DNA of 36,758 nucleotides from the NCBI GenBank assembly GCA_017996845.1, contig JAGOGF010000014.1, positions 1 to 36,758 on the forward strand, in the 5' to 3' direction. The notes under the pieces are model-generated. The model was given only the letters and a program-made list of their open reading frames with translations, searched no databases and was not told where the DNA came from. A program made the position numbers and the translations under genes. Every line of letters begins with the position of its first letter. Positions within the stretch are counted from its first letter, which is position 1. The stretch is from Butyrivibrio sp. (GTDB taxonomy: Bacteria > Bacillota_A > Clostridia > Lachnospirales > Lachnospiraceae). Shown here in pieces: positions 7,900 to 16,245 of this stretch.

Positions 7900-10029
7900 T
7901 TATCTGTTCTCTTTCCAGTATACTTCGATCCGATCGCCTTCACGAAGCTGCTGCATATAATCAGGTGTATTTCCATTGAGCTGTGTCACAATTGACCGTC
8001 CTTTTGACTGCGAAAGATCAAAGTCAATATAATCAAATATGTCAACAAAAATGTATTCTGTCTTACCATGCATCACGATTGGGCTGTCATTTACAGTTAC
8101 ATGCAGATCACGTGCAAGGATTCTTTTTACCGGAGAATCGATCGGCGCCGCATCCGGATCCTCGGCACGAACTGCCTCCTCGGCATCTTCCACCGCTTCC
8201 GCGTTTTCTTCCTCAACTGCGATCTCATCTGCATTCGGAAAATCACGATAGGATTCCATGATATCTTCTTCCTTTGAACGGAATTCCACCTTGAAGTTCT
8301 CGTATACAGGCGTATTTCCATCCGCCTTTTCATTGTTCACACGTATGACGATATCCGGTGTCAGTTCGATATCCATCAGCTTGGCAATCTGTGCTGCCGT
8401 ATCATAATCGAGCACATGGACTTCATCGCCTGTCTGAATATCATAAAATGCAGTCTGCGGCTGGCCGTTTACCGTAGCAAATCGGGAAGCCTGCACATTT
8501 TTGCCGTTCACATTCACATTGAATGAAGATTTATATTCAGGAAGCATTTCAATCCGTGTCTTTGCAGGATCACCGGCAGTGGAACGCTGTACTTCAATCA
8601 TATCGTTTGCACGGATCTTGGTATGTATATCTGCTGGTTTACCATTTAGCATGATCACTGCTGCTTCACCGGGATCACCGCGGACCACCCGTTCCTGTCC
8701 GTTTATGGTAAAGAGCAGTTCCTGCCCTCTCTTGGGGAAAAGATCTTCATTCGGGAAAGAAGCCTGCATGGCAGCGTCTACAATTGCAAGTCTGCCATTA
8801 TCATATATCTTGGTCTGCTGCCCGTTAAAGGATACAAAAACAAAGTTATTGCATTCTTCATAAAAGCTGATACAGATACCAAGCGGTGTAACCATGAGAG
8901 AATCCTTCTCAATTCCGTCTTCCTGCAGAAAGACAATGTCTCTCATGACTTCTTCGCCTCTGAGTGCAACACGTTCTTCTGCGATATTCATATCTTTTGC
9001 AATTGCTTTGGTATATCCGGGAATACGTCCGCCGCCGCCGACTACAAATACTGCACTGACCGGCTTGTCACCGTTCAGTTTCCTGATCTGTTCCGTTACC
9101 TGTGCTGCCATGGAATCTACAAGCGGTTTGATGATCTTCTGGACATCTTTTGATGAAATGGTTTTGGTCAGTCCCATGATATCGGTATATTCTACCTTAT
9201 CCATATGGCTGGCATCTATCTTGATCTGGTCTGCGGTATTAAAATCCACCAGGCAGTACTGCGCAATCATTTCCGTCAGATGATCTCCTGCTACCGGAAT
9301 CATGCCATATGCAGTTATGGTTCCGTCATCCGTAATACAGATATCGGAAGTTCCGGCACCCACATCAATCAGTGCCAGATTCAGCATTCTGAATTTCTCG
9401 GGAATGGCAACCATAATTGCGGCAATCGGCTCCAGTGTCAGATTGACGACCTGGAGATCTGCTCTTTCACAGGCCTTATACAGACCATCCACAACATCAT
9501 CCGGCAGAAACGTTGCAATCAGATCTACAGAAACCTTTCCTGCCTTGTGTCCTTCCAGATTGGCAATCTGATAGCCATTCAGATAATAGTGCATCGTAGA
9601 ATAGCCAACCAGATAAAACTTCATATCAGAAGTATTGCTCTCCAGAAACTGCGCATATGCTTTCTGAACCGCTTTGGAATCAAGGTTATAGATATCTTCG
9701 TCCGTAACCTCGTGTCCTTCCGGATATTCTTCCTCATAATTCGTCTGAACGGTATGCAGTACACGACCTGCAGCTGCGATACATACATCTGTCAGATGTA
9801 TATCTGTATCTTTCTCCAGCATATCTTTCACATTTCGTATGGTCATTCCGACCTTGCCAATATCATGAATCTGTCCGTCCAGCATCGCACGTGTTTCGTG
9901 TTTCTGCACCTTCTGTGCGATAACGTGGAATTTGCCGGCTTTCATGTAGCCCACAGTTCCTACTACACTTCGGGTACCGATATCCAGGCCGAAAACAACC
10001 CCTTCTTTACTTTGTTCCAGACTCGCCAC
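7900..10029 (-). CDS. FtsA-like actin-fold ATPase with long C-terminal extension
   Basis: The GTG at 10029 is chosen because GGAGGG (10043-10038) lies 8 nt upstream; it overlaps the end of coaE by 23 bp and gives 709 residues. The first ~380 residues are an FtsA/PilM/HSP70-type actin fold: phosphate-1 GLDIGTRSVVG, phosphate-2 ALIDVGAGTSDICI and adenosine loop VVGGGGRIPGY. Real FtsA has about 420 residues. The extra ~300 contain repeated NG-centred beta segments (LFTINGQERVV, FNVNVNGKNVQ, VTQLNGNTPDY) each followed by GDxIxV-like ends, plus an acidic linker near 600-635. There is no clear C-terminal amphipathic helix as in FtsA. A cytoskeletal or division role is likely but unproven. Confidence 0.8.
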   Translation of the reverse strand: MASLEQSKEGVVFGLDIGTRSVVGTVGYMKAGKFHVIAQKVQKHETRAMLDGQIHDIGKVGMTIRNVKDMLEKDTDIHLTDVCIAAAGRVLHTVQTNYEEEYPEGHEVTDEDIYNLDSKAVQKAYAQFLESNTSDMKFYLVGYSTMHYYLNGYQIANLEGHKAGKVSVDLIATFLPDDVVDGLYKACERADLQVVNLTLEPIAAIMVAIPEKFRMLNLALIDVGAGTSDICITDDGTITAYGMIPVAGDHLTEMIAQYCLVDFNTADQIKIDASHMDKVEYTDIMGLTKTISSKDVQKIIKPLVDSMAAQVTEQIRKLNGDKPVSAVFVVGGGGRIPGYTKAIAKDMNIAEERVALRGEEVMRDIVFLQEDGIEKDSLMVTPLGICISFYEECNNFVFVSFNGQQTKIYDNGRLAIVDAAMQASFPNEDLFPKRGQELLFTINGQERVVRGDPGEAAVIMLNGKPADIHTKIRANDMIEVQRSTAGDPAKTRIEMLPEYKSSFNVNVNGKNVQASRFATVNGQPQTAFYDIQTGDEVHVLDYDTAAQIAKLMDIELTPDIVIRVNNEKADGNTPVYENFKVEFRSKEEDIMESYRDFPNADEIAVEEENAEAVEDAEEAVRAEDPDAAPIDSPVKRILARDLHVTVNDSPIVMHGKTEYIFVDIFDYIDFDLSQSKGRSIVTQLNGNTPDYMQQLREGDRIEVYWKENR

Positions 10030-10624
10030 CGATATATCCCTCCAATTCCCTGTCAATCTGAAGATATGCCTCCGAAAGTGATCCGCTGTTATCAATCACA
10101 ATGTCGGAATGTATTCTGAACTGTTCATCTGACAGCTGTTTCTCAAATATTCGTGTAATCTTTTCATCTGAATAGCCACGGGCTTCTTTCAGCCTCTGTC
10201 TTCGGACTTCTTCGGATGCATAAATATACCACATCCGGTTTACGATATGTTCATATCCGGATTCTATCAGAAGCGCTGCCTCAATAAAAAGAAAATCGTT
10301 TACACCTTTTTCTTTTTCTTCCTCTATGGCGTCCCTGATAAAGGTATTTACGGCCGGATGCAGAATATCATTTACTTTTGTCAAAAGCTTTTTATCTGCA
10401 AAAATTCTCGCAGCCATCTTATTGCGGTTTATCTCTCCGTCAGGCTGTAAAATGCTTTTCCCAAGAAGATCCACGATCGCATCATAGCAGGCGGTTCCCT
10501 TCTCTTTGACGTGGTTAGCCACATCATCTGCCAAAATGATATGACAGCGATAGTGTTCATTTATATAGGATAGAAGCTCACTTTTTCCTGCGCCGATTCC
10601 GCCTGTCACCCCAATTACCATCAT
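10007..10624 (-). CDS. coaE: dephospho-CoA kinase
   Basis: CoaE phosphorylates dephospho-CoA at the 3' hydroxyl, the last step of coenzyme A synthesis. The protein of 205 residues starts MMVIGVTGGIGAGKSELL with an intact P-loop. Downstream it shows LLIESGYEHIVNRMWYIYA, equivalent to the VPLLFE segment, and the substrate lid region RQRLKEARGYSDEKITRIFEKQLSDEQ. The ATG at 10624 has AGGAG 10 nt upstream; an upstream ATG at 10732 would overlap polA and has no support. It lies 34 bp after polA. Confidence 0.95.
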   Translation of the reverse strand: MMVIGVTGGIGAGKSELLSYINEHYRCHIILADDVANHVKEKGTACYDAIVDLLGKSILQPDGEINRNKMAARIFADKKLLTKVNDILHPAVNTFIRDAIEEEKEKGVNDFLFIEAALLIESGYEHIVNRMWYIYASEEVRRQRLKEARGYSDEKITRIFEKQLSDEQFRIHSDIVIDNSGSLSEAYLQIDRELEGYIGGESGTK

Positions 10625-10658
10625 GATACAATATCTCCTGCATTCTGTCTCTGTTTTT

Positions 10659-13313
10659 TCAGCCTTTTGCATCAAACCAGTCATTCCCGCTGTGGCAGTC
10701 AACATCCAGAACCACGGCAAGATCTGCTGCATGTGTCATTTCCTGTACCAGAATTTCTTCAATTATCTGTTTCTCCTGCGGAGCAGTCTCTACTACCAGC
10801 TCATCGTGAATCTGCAGGATCAGACGGGACTTCAGATTCTCATTTCTGATTCTGCGCCATACCCGGATCATCCCGATCTTCATGATATCAGCCGCCGTTC
10901 CCTGGATCGGTGCATTCATGGCAACCCTTTCCCCGAACTGTCTCTGCATGAAATTTCCGGCTTTGAGTTCCGGCATGGGTCTGCGTCTGCCAAAGAGTGT
11001 AATTGCATAGCCACGCTCTTTTGCCATTGCAACTGCCTGATCCTGATACTTTCTGACTCCCGGATAAGTGGCAAGATACTGATCCATATACGCTTTGGCT
11101 TCTGCCCTTGAAATATTGAGGTCATTGCTCAGTCCAAAGGCAGAGATTCCATATACAATACCGAAATTCACTGCTTTGGCATTGCGTCTCTGGAGAGAAG
11201 TGACTTCATCAAACGGTGTATGGAACACTTTGGATGCCGTGATTCTGTGAATATCACGGCCTTCCTGATACGCTGCGATCAGTTCTCTGTCTTCTGACAT
11301 ATGTGCCAGAATCCGGAGTTCGATCTGCGAATAATCCGCATCTGTGAAAAGATAGCCATCCTGTGGGACGAAGACTTTCCGGATCAGTCTTCCCAGTTCT
11401 GTTCGCATGGGTATATTCTGCAGATTGGGATCTGTTGAACTGATTCTGCCGGTTGCCGTTATCGTCTGGTGATAGGTTGTATGAATTCTCTGATCCGCTC
11501 CGATATAATCGGCAAGCCCGTCAGCATAGGTGGACTTTAATTTGGTCAGTCCCCTGTATTCCAGAATGTCCGCAACAAAGGCATAATCGGGAGCCAGCTT
11601 CTCCAGCACATCTGCCGCTGTCGAATAGCCTGATTTGGTTTTTCTGCCGCCCGGGATCTGCATCTGTTCAAATAGCACTTCGCCAAGCTGCTTGGGTGAA
11701 TTAATATTGAAATCCGACCCTGCCTCCTGATGGATATGCTGCTCCAGCTCCTGAATTCTGACGATCAGCTTATCACCATATTCCTTCAGTTCATCTTTCC
11801 TGACAATGATGCCGACCCGTTCCATATCATACAGCACATAGGTCAGCGGCATTTCGATCTGATTCATCAGCTGCAGCATTTCCTGTTCCCGCAGTTTCTG
11901 TTCCAGAATCGGAGCCAGCATATAATTAACCTGCGCCAGTTCCGCCGCATAATTTGCTACCAGCTCTGCATCGCATTCGCAGAACTTCTTTTTATCAAAC
12001 TTTTGTTCCCTGCTTCTGATGGTCAGATCCAGATATTCTGTCGCAATTTCAGCAATTGTATAGTCATTTTTCAGCGGATTGAGCAGATATGCCGCTACAA
12101 GCGTATCAAAACTCCCGTTTTCTTTTTCCTGCGGGTGATCCGTCTCATAAGGCATAAACAGATGATAGGTATTCTTGATGTCAAATGTTACCAGGCGGCC
12201 ATATCTGGAAAGTTCCTGAAGATGGCTTCCCAGATATGCCGGTGTGATCAGTCCCTCAGCATGGATAAAGAATGTTTCATTTTCTGCAAAGGAAAGGGCA
12301 AGTCCGAGCAAGTCCTTCGGATCCTTTCCGTCCTCAACAATCGCAAATCCGATAAAGTCATTTTCTGATTTTCCCGCCATTTGTACTGCATCTGCAAAAA
12401 TTGCTTCTGCCTGCGCAAGATCAGCGGTTTCATGTACTGCTGCTTCTGCATGTGCCTTTTTCTGCGACAGTCCTTTTTGCATTTTACCTGCAGTTTTTCT
12501 GTAACCCATATCCTTGAAAACTTCCGGAATATTATCTGTAATATCCTGAATCGCAGCATCTTTGATGATGTCAGTTTCTGCAGCAGCATTCGTATGAATC
12601 GTCAGCCCTGCAAGCCTTTTATATACTTCTTCCCTGCTGCTGCGAAGCGCTTCCTTCAGCTGCCCGTTCTCTATATCAGTATCCAGATGTTCATATATCC
12701 CTGCTGCGGATCCATATTCCTGAAGAAGCTTTCGTGCAGTTCCCGTTCCAATCAGATTATTTGCGGAAACCGGCATATCCTTGTCCGGTACAAACGCCAG
12801 CAGCTGAATCACATCTGCCGGTTCCATCTGATACTCCGTCATAAAGTTTTCTCTTGTATAAACCTGACTGTCTGCTGCTCCCACGACAGTCTTTACCAGG
12901 ATGACTCTGCAGGAGTCCGATATCAGCTGCAGCAGATGCTCTCTGCCGGTCAGAATGATTGCTTCCATTCCTTTCTGCGCCGCATGCAGTGCGAACGTTC
13001 CGATCAGATCCGCAGAACCGATACCTTCCTGTTCATATCTGTGTATCTGCAATTTATCCAGTACATTCCGAATCAGCGCAAATTGTTCCACAAGCCCTTC
13101 CGGCATTTGCGCCGGACGATTCTGCATATCTTCTGCTTCCAATAATACCGTTGCAGCAGCCGGTTCATATCCCTGCCATATTTTCAGCAGCAGATTCAAA
13201 AAGCCGTATACGGCACCAGTATGCCTTCCATCTTCATTAATATGATCCGGAAGTGCGTAAAATGCTTTTTTCAATATGCTTGATCCGTCTATCAATAACA
13301 ATTTGTCAGCCAT
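10659..13313 (-). CDS. polA: DNA polymerase I, with degenerate nuclease domains
   Basis: The 884-residue protein has the normal length and domain order of PolA. The polymerase domain looks active: motif A DADYSQIELRILAH, motif B RRNAKAVNFGIVYG and motif C QIHDELVVE. The 5' nuclease domain (1-~270) has lost most acidic metal ligands. D9 remains, but EADD is replaced by GSAD (99-102), TGDRD by TGREH (122-126), the FD of the third strand by LE, and the GDxSD loop by PDKDM (176-180). The 3'-5' exonuclease domain also lacks the DxE motif (FIGFAIVED), which is common in Gram-positive PolA. Another flap nuclease would be needed for Okazaki fragment processing. It heads coaE and the FtsA-like gene. 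Confidence 0.95.
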   Translation of the reverse strand: MADKLLLIDGSSILKKAFYALPDHINEDGRHTGAVYGFLNLLLKIWQGYEPAAATVLLEAEDMQNRPAQMPEGLVEQFALIRNVLDKLQIHRYEQEGIGSADLIGTFALHAAQKGMEAIILTGREHLLQLISDSCRVILVKTVVGAADSQVYTRENFMTEYQMEPADVIQLLAFVPDKDMPVSANNLIGTGTARKLLQEYGSAAGIYEHLDTDIENGQLKEALRSSREEVYKRLAGLTIHTNAAAETDIIKDAAIQDITDNIPEVFKDMGYRKTAGKMQKGLSQKKAHAEAAVHETADLAQAEAIFADAVQMAGKSENDFIGFAIVEDGKDPKDLLGLALSFAENETFFIHAEGLITPAYLGSHLQELSRYGRLVTFDIKNTYHLFMPYETDHPQEKENGSFDTLVAAYLLNPLKNDYTIAEIATEYLDLTIRSREQKFDKKKFCECDAELVANYAAELAQVNYMLAPILEQKLREQEMLQLMNQIEMPLTYVLYDMERVGIIVRKDELKEYGDKLIVRIQELEQHIHQEAGSDFNINSPKQLGEVLFEQMQIPGGRKTKSGYSTAADVLEKLAPDYAFVADILEYRGLTKLKSTYADGLADYIGADQRIHTTYHQTITATGRISSTDPNLQNIPMRTELGRLIRKVFVPQDGYLFTDADYSQIELRILAHMSEDRELIAAYQEGRDIHRITASKVFHTPFDEVTSLQRRNAKAVNFGIVYGISAFGLSNDLNISRAEAKAYMDQYLATYPGVRKYQDQAVAMAKERGYAITLFGRRRPMPELKAGNFMQRQFGERVAMNAPIQGTAADIMKIGMIRVWRRIRNENLKSRLILQIHDELVVETAPQEKQIIEEILVQEMTHAADLAVVLDVDCHSGNDWFDAKG

Positions 13314-13360
13314 ATTTATCTGTTCTCACTTTTTCATTATATAAAAATCACTTGAATTTC

Positions 13361-13687
13361 TTATTTCAGAAGCAGAAATACCGCTATCAGAATGATCAGT
13401 GCGATCACTACAAGCACCTGCAGCACCAATGCTGACCATTGCAGGGAGGAACGAACCTTTATTTTATGCCCCGCATCCTGCAGTCTCTGTTCCAATTCAC
13501 CTGCCAGATTAAACGTATTCCCATCTTCCAGTCTTTTCAAACCTATACTTATGAGAAACTGTATGGTCAGCTCTTCTCTGCAGCTCGCACAGGAATTGAC
13601 ATGTATCAGAAATTCCTGCATCTCCTGATTATCCAGATTATCTTCGAGAAAAAGCGGTATCATACGTTCTGTTTCCTTACAGTTCAT
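13361..13687 (-). CDS. zinc-finger (zf-HC2) anti-sigma-like membrane protein
   Basis: This 108-residue protein has an N-terminal ZAS-type zinc finger (MNCKETERMIPLFLEDNL, then HVNSCASCREEL, giving Hx3Cx2C) and one C-terminal transmembrane segment (WSALVLQVLVVIALIILIAVFLLL). This is the layout of anti-sigma factors that hold an ECF sigma factor at the membrane. No sigma factor gene is next to it. It lies 47 bp upstream of polA on the same strand and may be the first gene of that operon. Partner and signal are unknown. Confidence 0.75.
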   Translation of the reverse strand: MNCKETERMIPLFLEDNLDNQEMQEFLIHVNSCASCREELTIQFLISIGLKRLEDGNTFNLAGELEQRLQDAGHKIKVRSSLQWSALVLQVLVVIALIILIAVFLLLK

Positions 13688-13798
13688 TTGCCGATTCCCC
13701 CACCTGTAACACCTGCCGTTTTATGTCAACAGACCTTGTTCCGACAATTTACAGCATACACCAAATCACGTTTTCATAAAAGAGTCAAATCGGAATCC

Positions 13799-14581
13799 TT
13801 ATACTCTTCTGATGATTTCCCAGATTCCCAGCAGGGCATCTGTCATGAAAAATCTTGCAAACAGACGCTGCATGGTACTGAAAACGCCCGGTGTGGAAGC
13901 GGCACGTCCGACCATGGTGTCACGAATGGCACAGAAAGCTGTATCATGTACATTTGTTGCAAATGGGAAGTGGCGGATAAAAGAATTTCTTTCATTCTGA
14001 TTGGTTTTATTCCGTGCTTTGTATAAAAATTCCGTATCTCTGATCCAATATGGACAGACTGCCGTAACAAATATGCCGCGCGTAATCAGTTCTCTCCGAA
14101 GCGCTCTGCTGTAATGCAGCAGAAAAGCCTTGCCGGATGCGTAGACATTCATATAGGGAACCGGCTGATAGGCGGCCGAAGAACATACTTCCATAATATG
14201 GCTTCCCGGTTTCATATAAGGAATGACAATTTGTGTCATATCTACGGCTGCTCTGCAGTTCAGTGCGATCATCGCATCGATTTCCGCTCTCGTAATATCC
14301 GCATAACTTCCGATTTTGCCGGAACCCGCTGCATTGATAAGCAAAAAAACATCCGGCCGTTCCTTTTCCAATACTTCTTCAAACGCATCAAAGGAAGCCG
14401 TCTGTGTCAGATCATAAGTAAAAATGCGCATTTTGCTGCTGATTCGTTTGCTGAGTGCTTCCAGCCGGTCTCTTCTTCTGGCAATTATCCAGAATTCTTC
14501 AATTTCAGGCGTTGTATCCAACTGCTTGAGCAGTTCACTCCCCAATCCGCTTGAGGCGCCTGTAATGATGGCTATTCTCAT
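13799..14581 (-). CDS. short-chain dehydrogenase/reductase
   Basis: This 260-residue classical SDR has the cofactor motif TGASSGLG (8-15), NAAGSG in place of NNAG, a serine in EVCSSAAYQ and the catalytic YxxxK as YASGK near 147. The ARRRDR after beta-2 suggests NADP(H). The C-terminal tail from about 220 is hydrophobic and may associate with the membrane. It lies 12 bp downstream of the FadR-type regulator and is almost certainly its operon partner. The substrate is unknown. Confidence 0.88.
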   Translation of the reverse strand: MRIAIITGASSGLGSELLKQLDTTPEIEEFWIIARRRDRLEALSKRISSKMRIFTYDLTQTASFDAFEEVLEKERPDVFLLINAAGSGKIGSYADITRAEIDAMIALNCRAAVDMTQIVIPYMKPGSHIMEVCSSAAYQPVPYMNVYASGKAFLLHYSRALRRELITRGIFVTAVCPYWIRDTEFLYKARNKTNQNERNSFIRHFPFATNVHDTAFCAIRDTMVGRAASTPGVFSTMQRLFARFFMTDALLGIWEIIRRV

Positions 14582-14593
14582 TTTATGTGCCTC

Positions 14594-15295
14594 CTAATAT
14601 AGCTTATGCATTCCGTCTATAATATCATCCATGTGCCTGTCCGTGCATTCCCGCGCAAGTTTGCAGTCTCTTTTCAGAAGAATTTCATATAATTCCTTGG
14701 AATTCTCATATAGCAGCATCACCCCGTATCTGCTGCAGAAACGCATCCACAGCTTTGTTGTGATCGGCTTAAAGGAGACATAGATTAAAGGCAGGATACT
14801 GTTGCCTCCGGCAGCCGCAAGCTCATGCTGAAACTGAAAGGCCGCTTCTACGGCAAATGTAACATCATTCGATGTCCCGATTCGTTCCGTAAGCTCGGCA
14901 ACCTTTTCGTAATCTTCCTCTTCTGCGTTTTGTATAAATGCATCCGTTGCAAGATGTTCGACCGCTCTTCGGAATTCCAGAATCGACCTGATTTCAGACG
15001 GTTTGATCATCTCACCTCTGTATTCCATAATGGCTACCAGCGTATCGATATTCCCATTTTTGCAATAATCGGTTACAAAAACACCCTGTCTGGGAACAAT
15101 TTCCAGAAATCCCTGTCTGGCCAGCAGTTCAAATCCGCTGTTGATCACAGCACGGCTCACCTGCATCTGATCTGCAATTTCCCGTTCCGATGGCATTTTC
15201 GATCCAACCGGAAGGAGTCCGGATAAAATATTCTCTCTGATTTGTGCAACAAACATATCCTTCAAACTCGGTGCATTTAGTTTCTGAAACTGCAT
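14594..15295 (-). CDS. GntR-family regulator, FadR subfamily (FCD domain)
   Basis: This 233-residue regulator has an N-terminal winged helix (QIRENILSGLLPVGSKMPSEREIADQMQVSRAVI) and an all-helical FCD ligand domain from about 85 to the end. FCD histidines are in AVEHLATDAF and ECTDRHMDDII, with another possible ligand in FQHELAAAGG. AGGAGAGG precedes the start. The gene is divergent from hypB, and a FadR-like site TGGT-N3-ACCA lies downstream of its own promoter, so autorepression is likely. It probably controls its SDR neighbour and perhaps the divergent hypB operon. The ligand is unknown. Confidence 0.9.
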   Translation of the reverse strand: MQFQKLNAPSLKDMFVAQIRENILSGLLPVGSKMPSEREIADQMQVSRAVINSGFELLARQGFLEIVPRQGVFVTDYCKNGNIDTLVAIMEYRGEMIKPSEIRSILEFRRAVEHLATDAFIQNAEEEDYEKVAELTERIGTSNDVTFAVEAAFQFQHELAAAGGNSILPLIYVSFKPITTKLWMRFCSRYGVMLLYENSKELYEILLKRDCKLARECTDRHMDDIIDGMHKLY

Positions 15296-15322
15296 TTTCC
15301 CTCTCCTTTGCGTCCATGGTGT

Positions 15323-15375
15323 TGGTTATACCACAATCCAGGGTCTATTTTATCAGGTTTTTGCACGGATATCAA
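15323..15375 (-). promoter_or_regulatory. promoter and operator of the FadR-type regulator gene
   Basis: On the minus strand, -35 TTGATA (15375-15370) and -10 TAAAAT (15352-15347) are 17 bp apart. The site TGGTTATACCA (15323-15333; TGGT-N3-ACCA) lies about 14 bp downstream of the -10. This matches the operator form typical of FadR-subfamily GntR proteins and points to autoregulation. Confidence 0.7.
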
Positions 15376-15390
15376 TGTGATTTTATGTGC

Positions 15391-15403
15391 AAAATGCCAT
15401 TTT
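15391..15403. promoter_or_regulatory. palindrome between the two divergent promoters
   Basis: AAAATG and CATTTT flank a single central C, giving a 13-bp near-perfect palindrome between the -35 elements of the divergent GntR and hypB promoters. It could bind a regulator of either operon. No protein can be assigned. Confidence 0.3.
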
Positions 15404-15416
15404 TTAATCCACATTA

Positions 15417-15445
15417 TTGTAAAAAGTCTATAGAATATTTATAAT
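15417..15445 (+). promoter_or_regulatory. promoter of the hypB operon
   Basis: -35 TTGTAA (15417-15422) and a perfect -10 TATAAT (15440-15445) are separated by 17 bp. The expected leader runs about 90 nt to hypB. A short CCA-N3-TGG element follows near 15487. AGGAGG lies 14 nt before the hypB ATG. Confidence 0.7.
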
Positions 15446-15543
15446 ATATCCATATTCATTCTGCGCTGTATTTTTTCTGGACATACCAGTGTGGAAAAGT
15501 ATAACTGATATAACAGAATGATCAGGAGGAAATACGAAGTAAA

Positions 15544-16212
15544 ATGGAAGAATTCAAAGTGCTCGAAATCAAACAGAGTGTTTTCGCAGATAATGACCGT
15601 CAGGCGGATGAACTGCGAAATAAACTCAAAGAAAAGAAAGTATTTCTGTTAAATCTCATGTCAAGTCCGGGCTCCGGAAAAACCACCACTCTTTCCCGTA
15701 CCATTGAGACGCTTCGAGATGAACTGAAGATCGGTGTCATGGAAGCTGACATTGATTCTGACGTGGACGCACGCGAAATTGAGAAGTTCGGTGCAAAAGT
15801 CATCCAGCTCCATACCGGCGGTATGTGTCATCTGGATGCAGAAATGACCAGACAGGGTCTGGAAGGTCTCGATACAACAGATATTGAGCTTGCCATTCTG
15901 GAAAACGTCGGCAATCTTGTCTGTCCTGCTGAATTTGATACCGGCGCAGTTAAAAATGCCATGATTCTGTCTGTTCCGGAAGGTGATGACAAACCGCTCA
16001 AGTATCCACTTATTTTTCAGGTTTGTGATGTCGTCCTGATCAATAAAATCGATGTTCTGCCCTATTTTGACTTCGACATGGAACAATGTAAAAAGAATAT
16101 TCTGATGCGTAATCCCAAAGCAAAAATCATTCCGATCTGCGCCAAAACCGGAGAAGGAATTGCAGAATGGGCAGACTGGCTCCGCATGGAAGTAAAGAAC
16201 TGGAAGAATTAA
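15544..16212 (+). CDS. hypB: hydrogenase/nickel maturation GTPase HypB
   Basis: HypB is a SIMIBI-class GTPase that, with HypA, delivers nickel to apo-metalloenzymes. This 222-residue protein has the P-loop SSPGSGKTT (40-48), the metal site in TGGMCHLDAEM (C95, H96), the switch region ENVGNLVCPAEFD (120-132) and the guanine-specificity motif NKID (167-170). It lacks the N-terminal CxxCGC nickel site of E. coli HypB and any histidine-rich storage region. It is the first gene of a three-gene unit with an iron-sulfur/flavin oxidoreductase and hypA. No NiFe hydrogenase, urease or CODH gene is in the window, so the nickel client is unknown. Confidence 0.95.
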   Translation: MEEFKVLEIKQSVFADNDRQADELRNKLKEKKVFLLNLMSSPGSGKTTTLSRTIETLRDELKIGVMEADIDSDVDAREIEKFGAKVIQLHTGGMCHLDAEMTRQGLEGLDTTDIELAILENVGNLVCPAEFDTGAVKNAMILSVPEGDDKPLKYPLIFQVCDVVLINKIDVLPYFDFDMEQCKKNILMRNPKAKIIPICAKTGEGIAEWADWLRMEVKNWKN

Positions 16213-16245
16213 GCGCCAAAGAGAGCGCGGAAATGAGGATGAAAA

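Noticed and set aside
9205..10119. Plus-strand open frame antisense to the FtsA-like gene
   Set aside because: Shadow of a gene with clear actin-fold motifs; no start signal.
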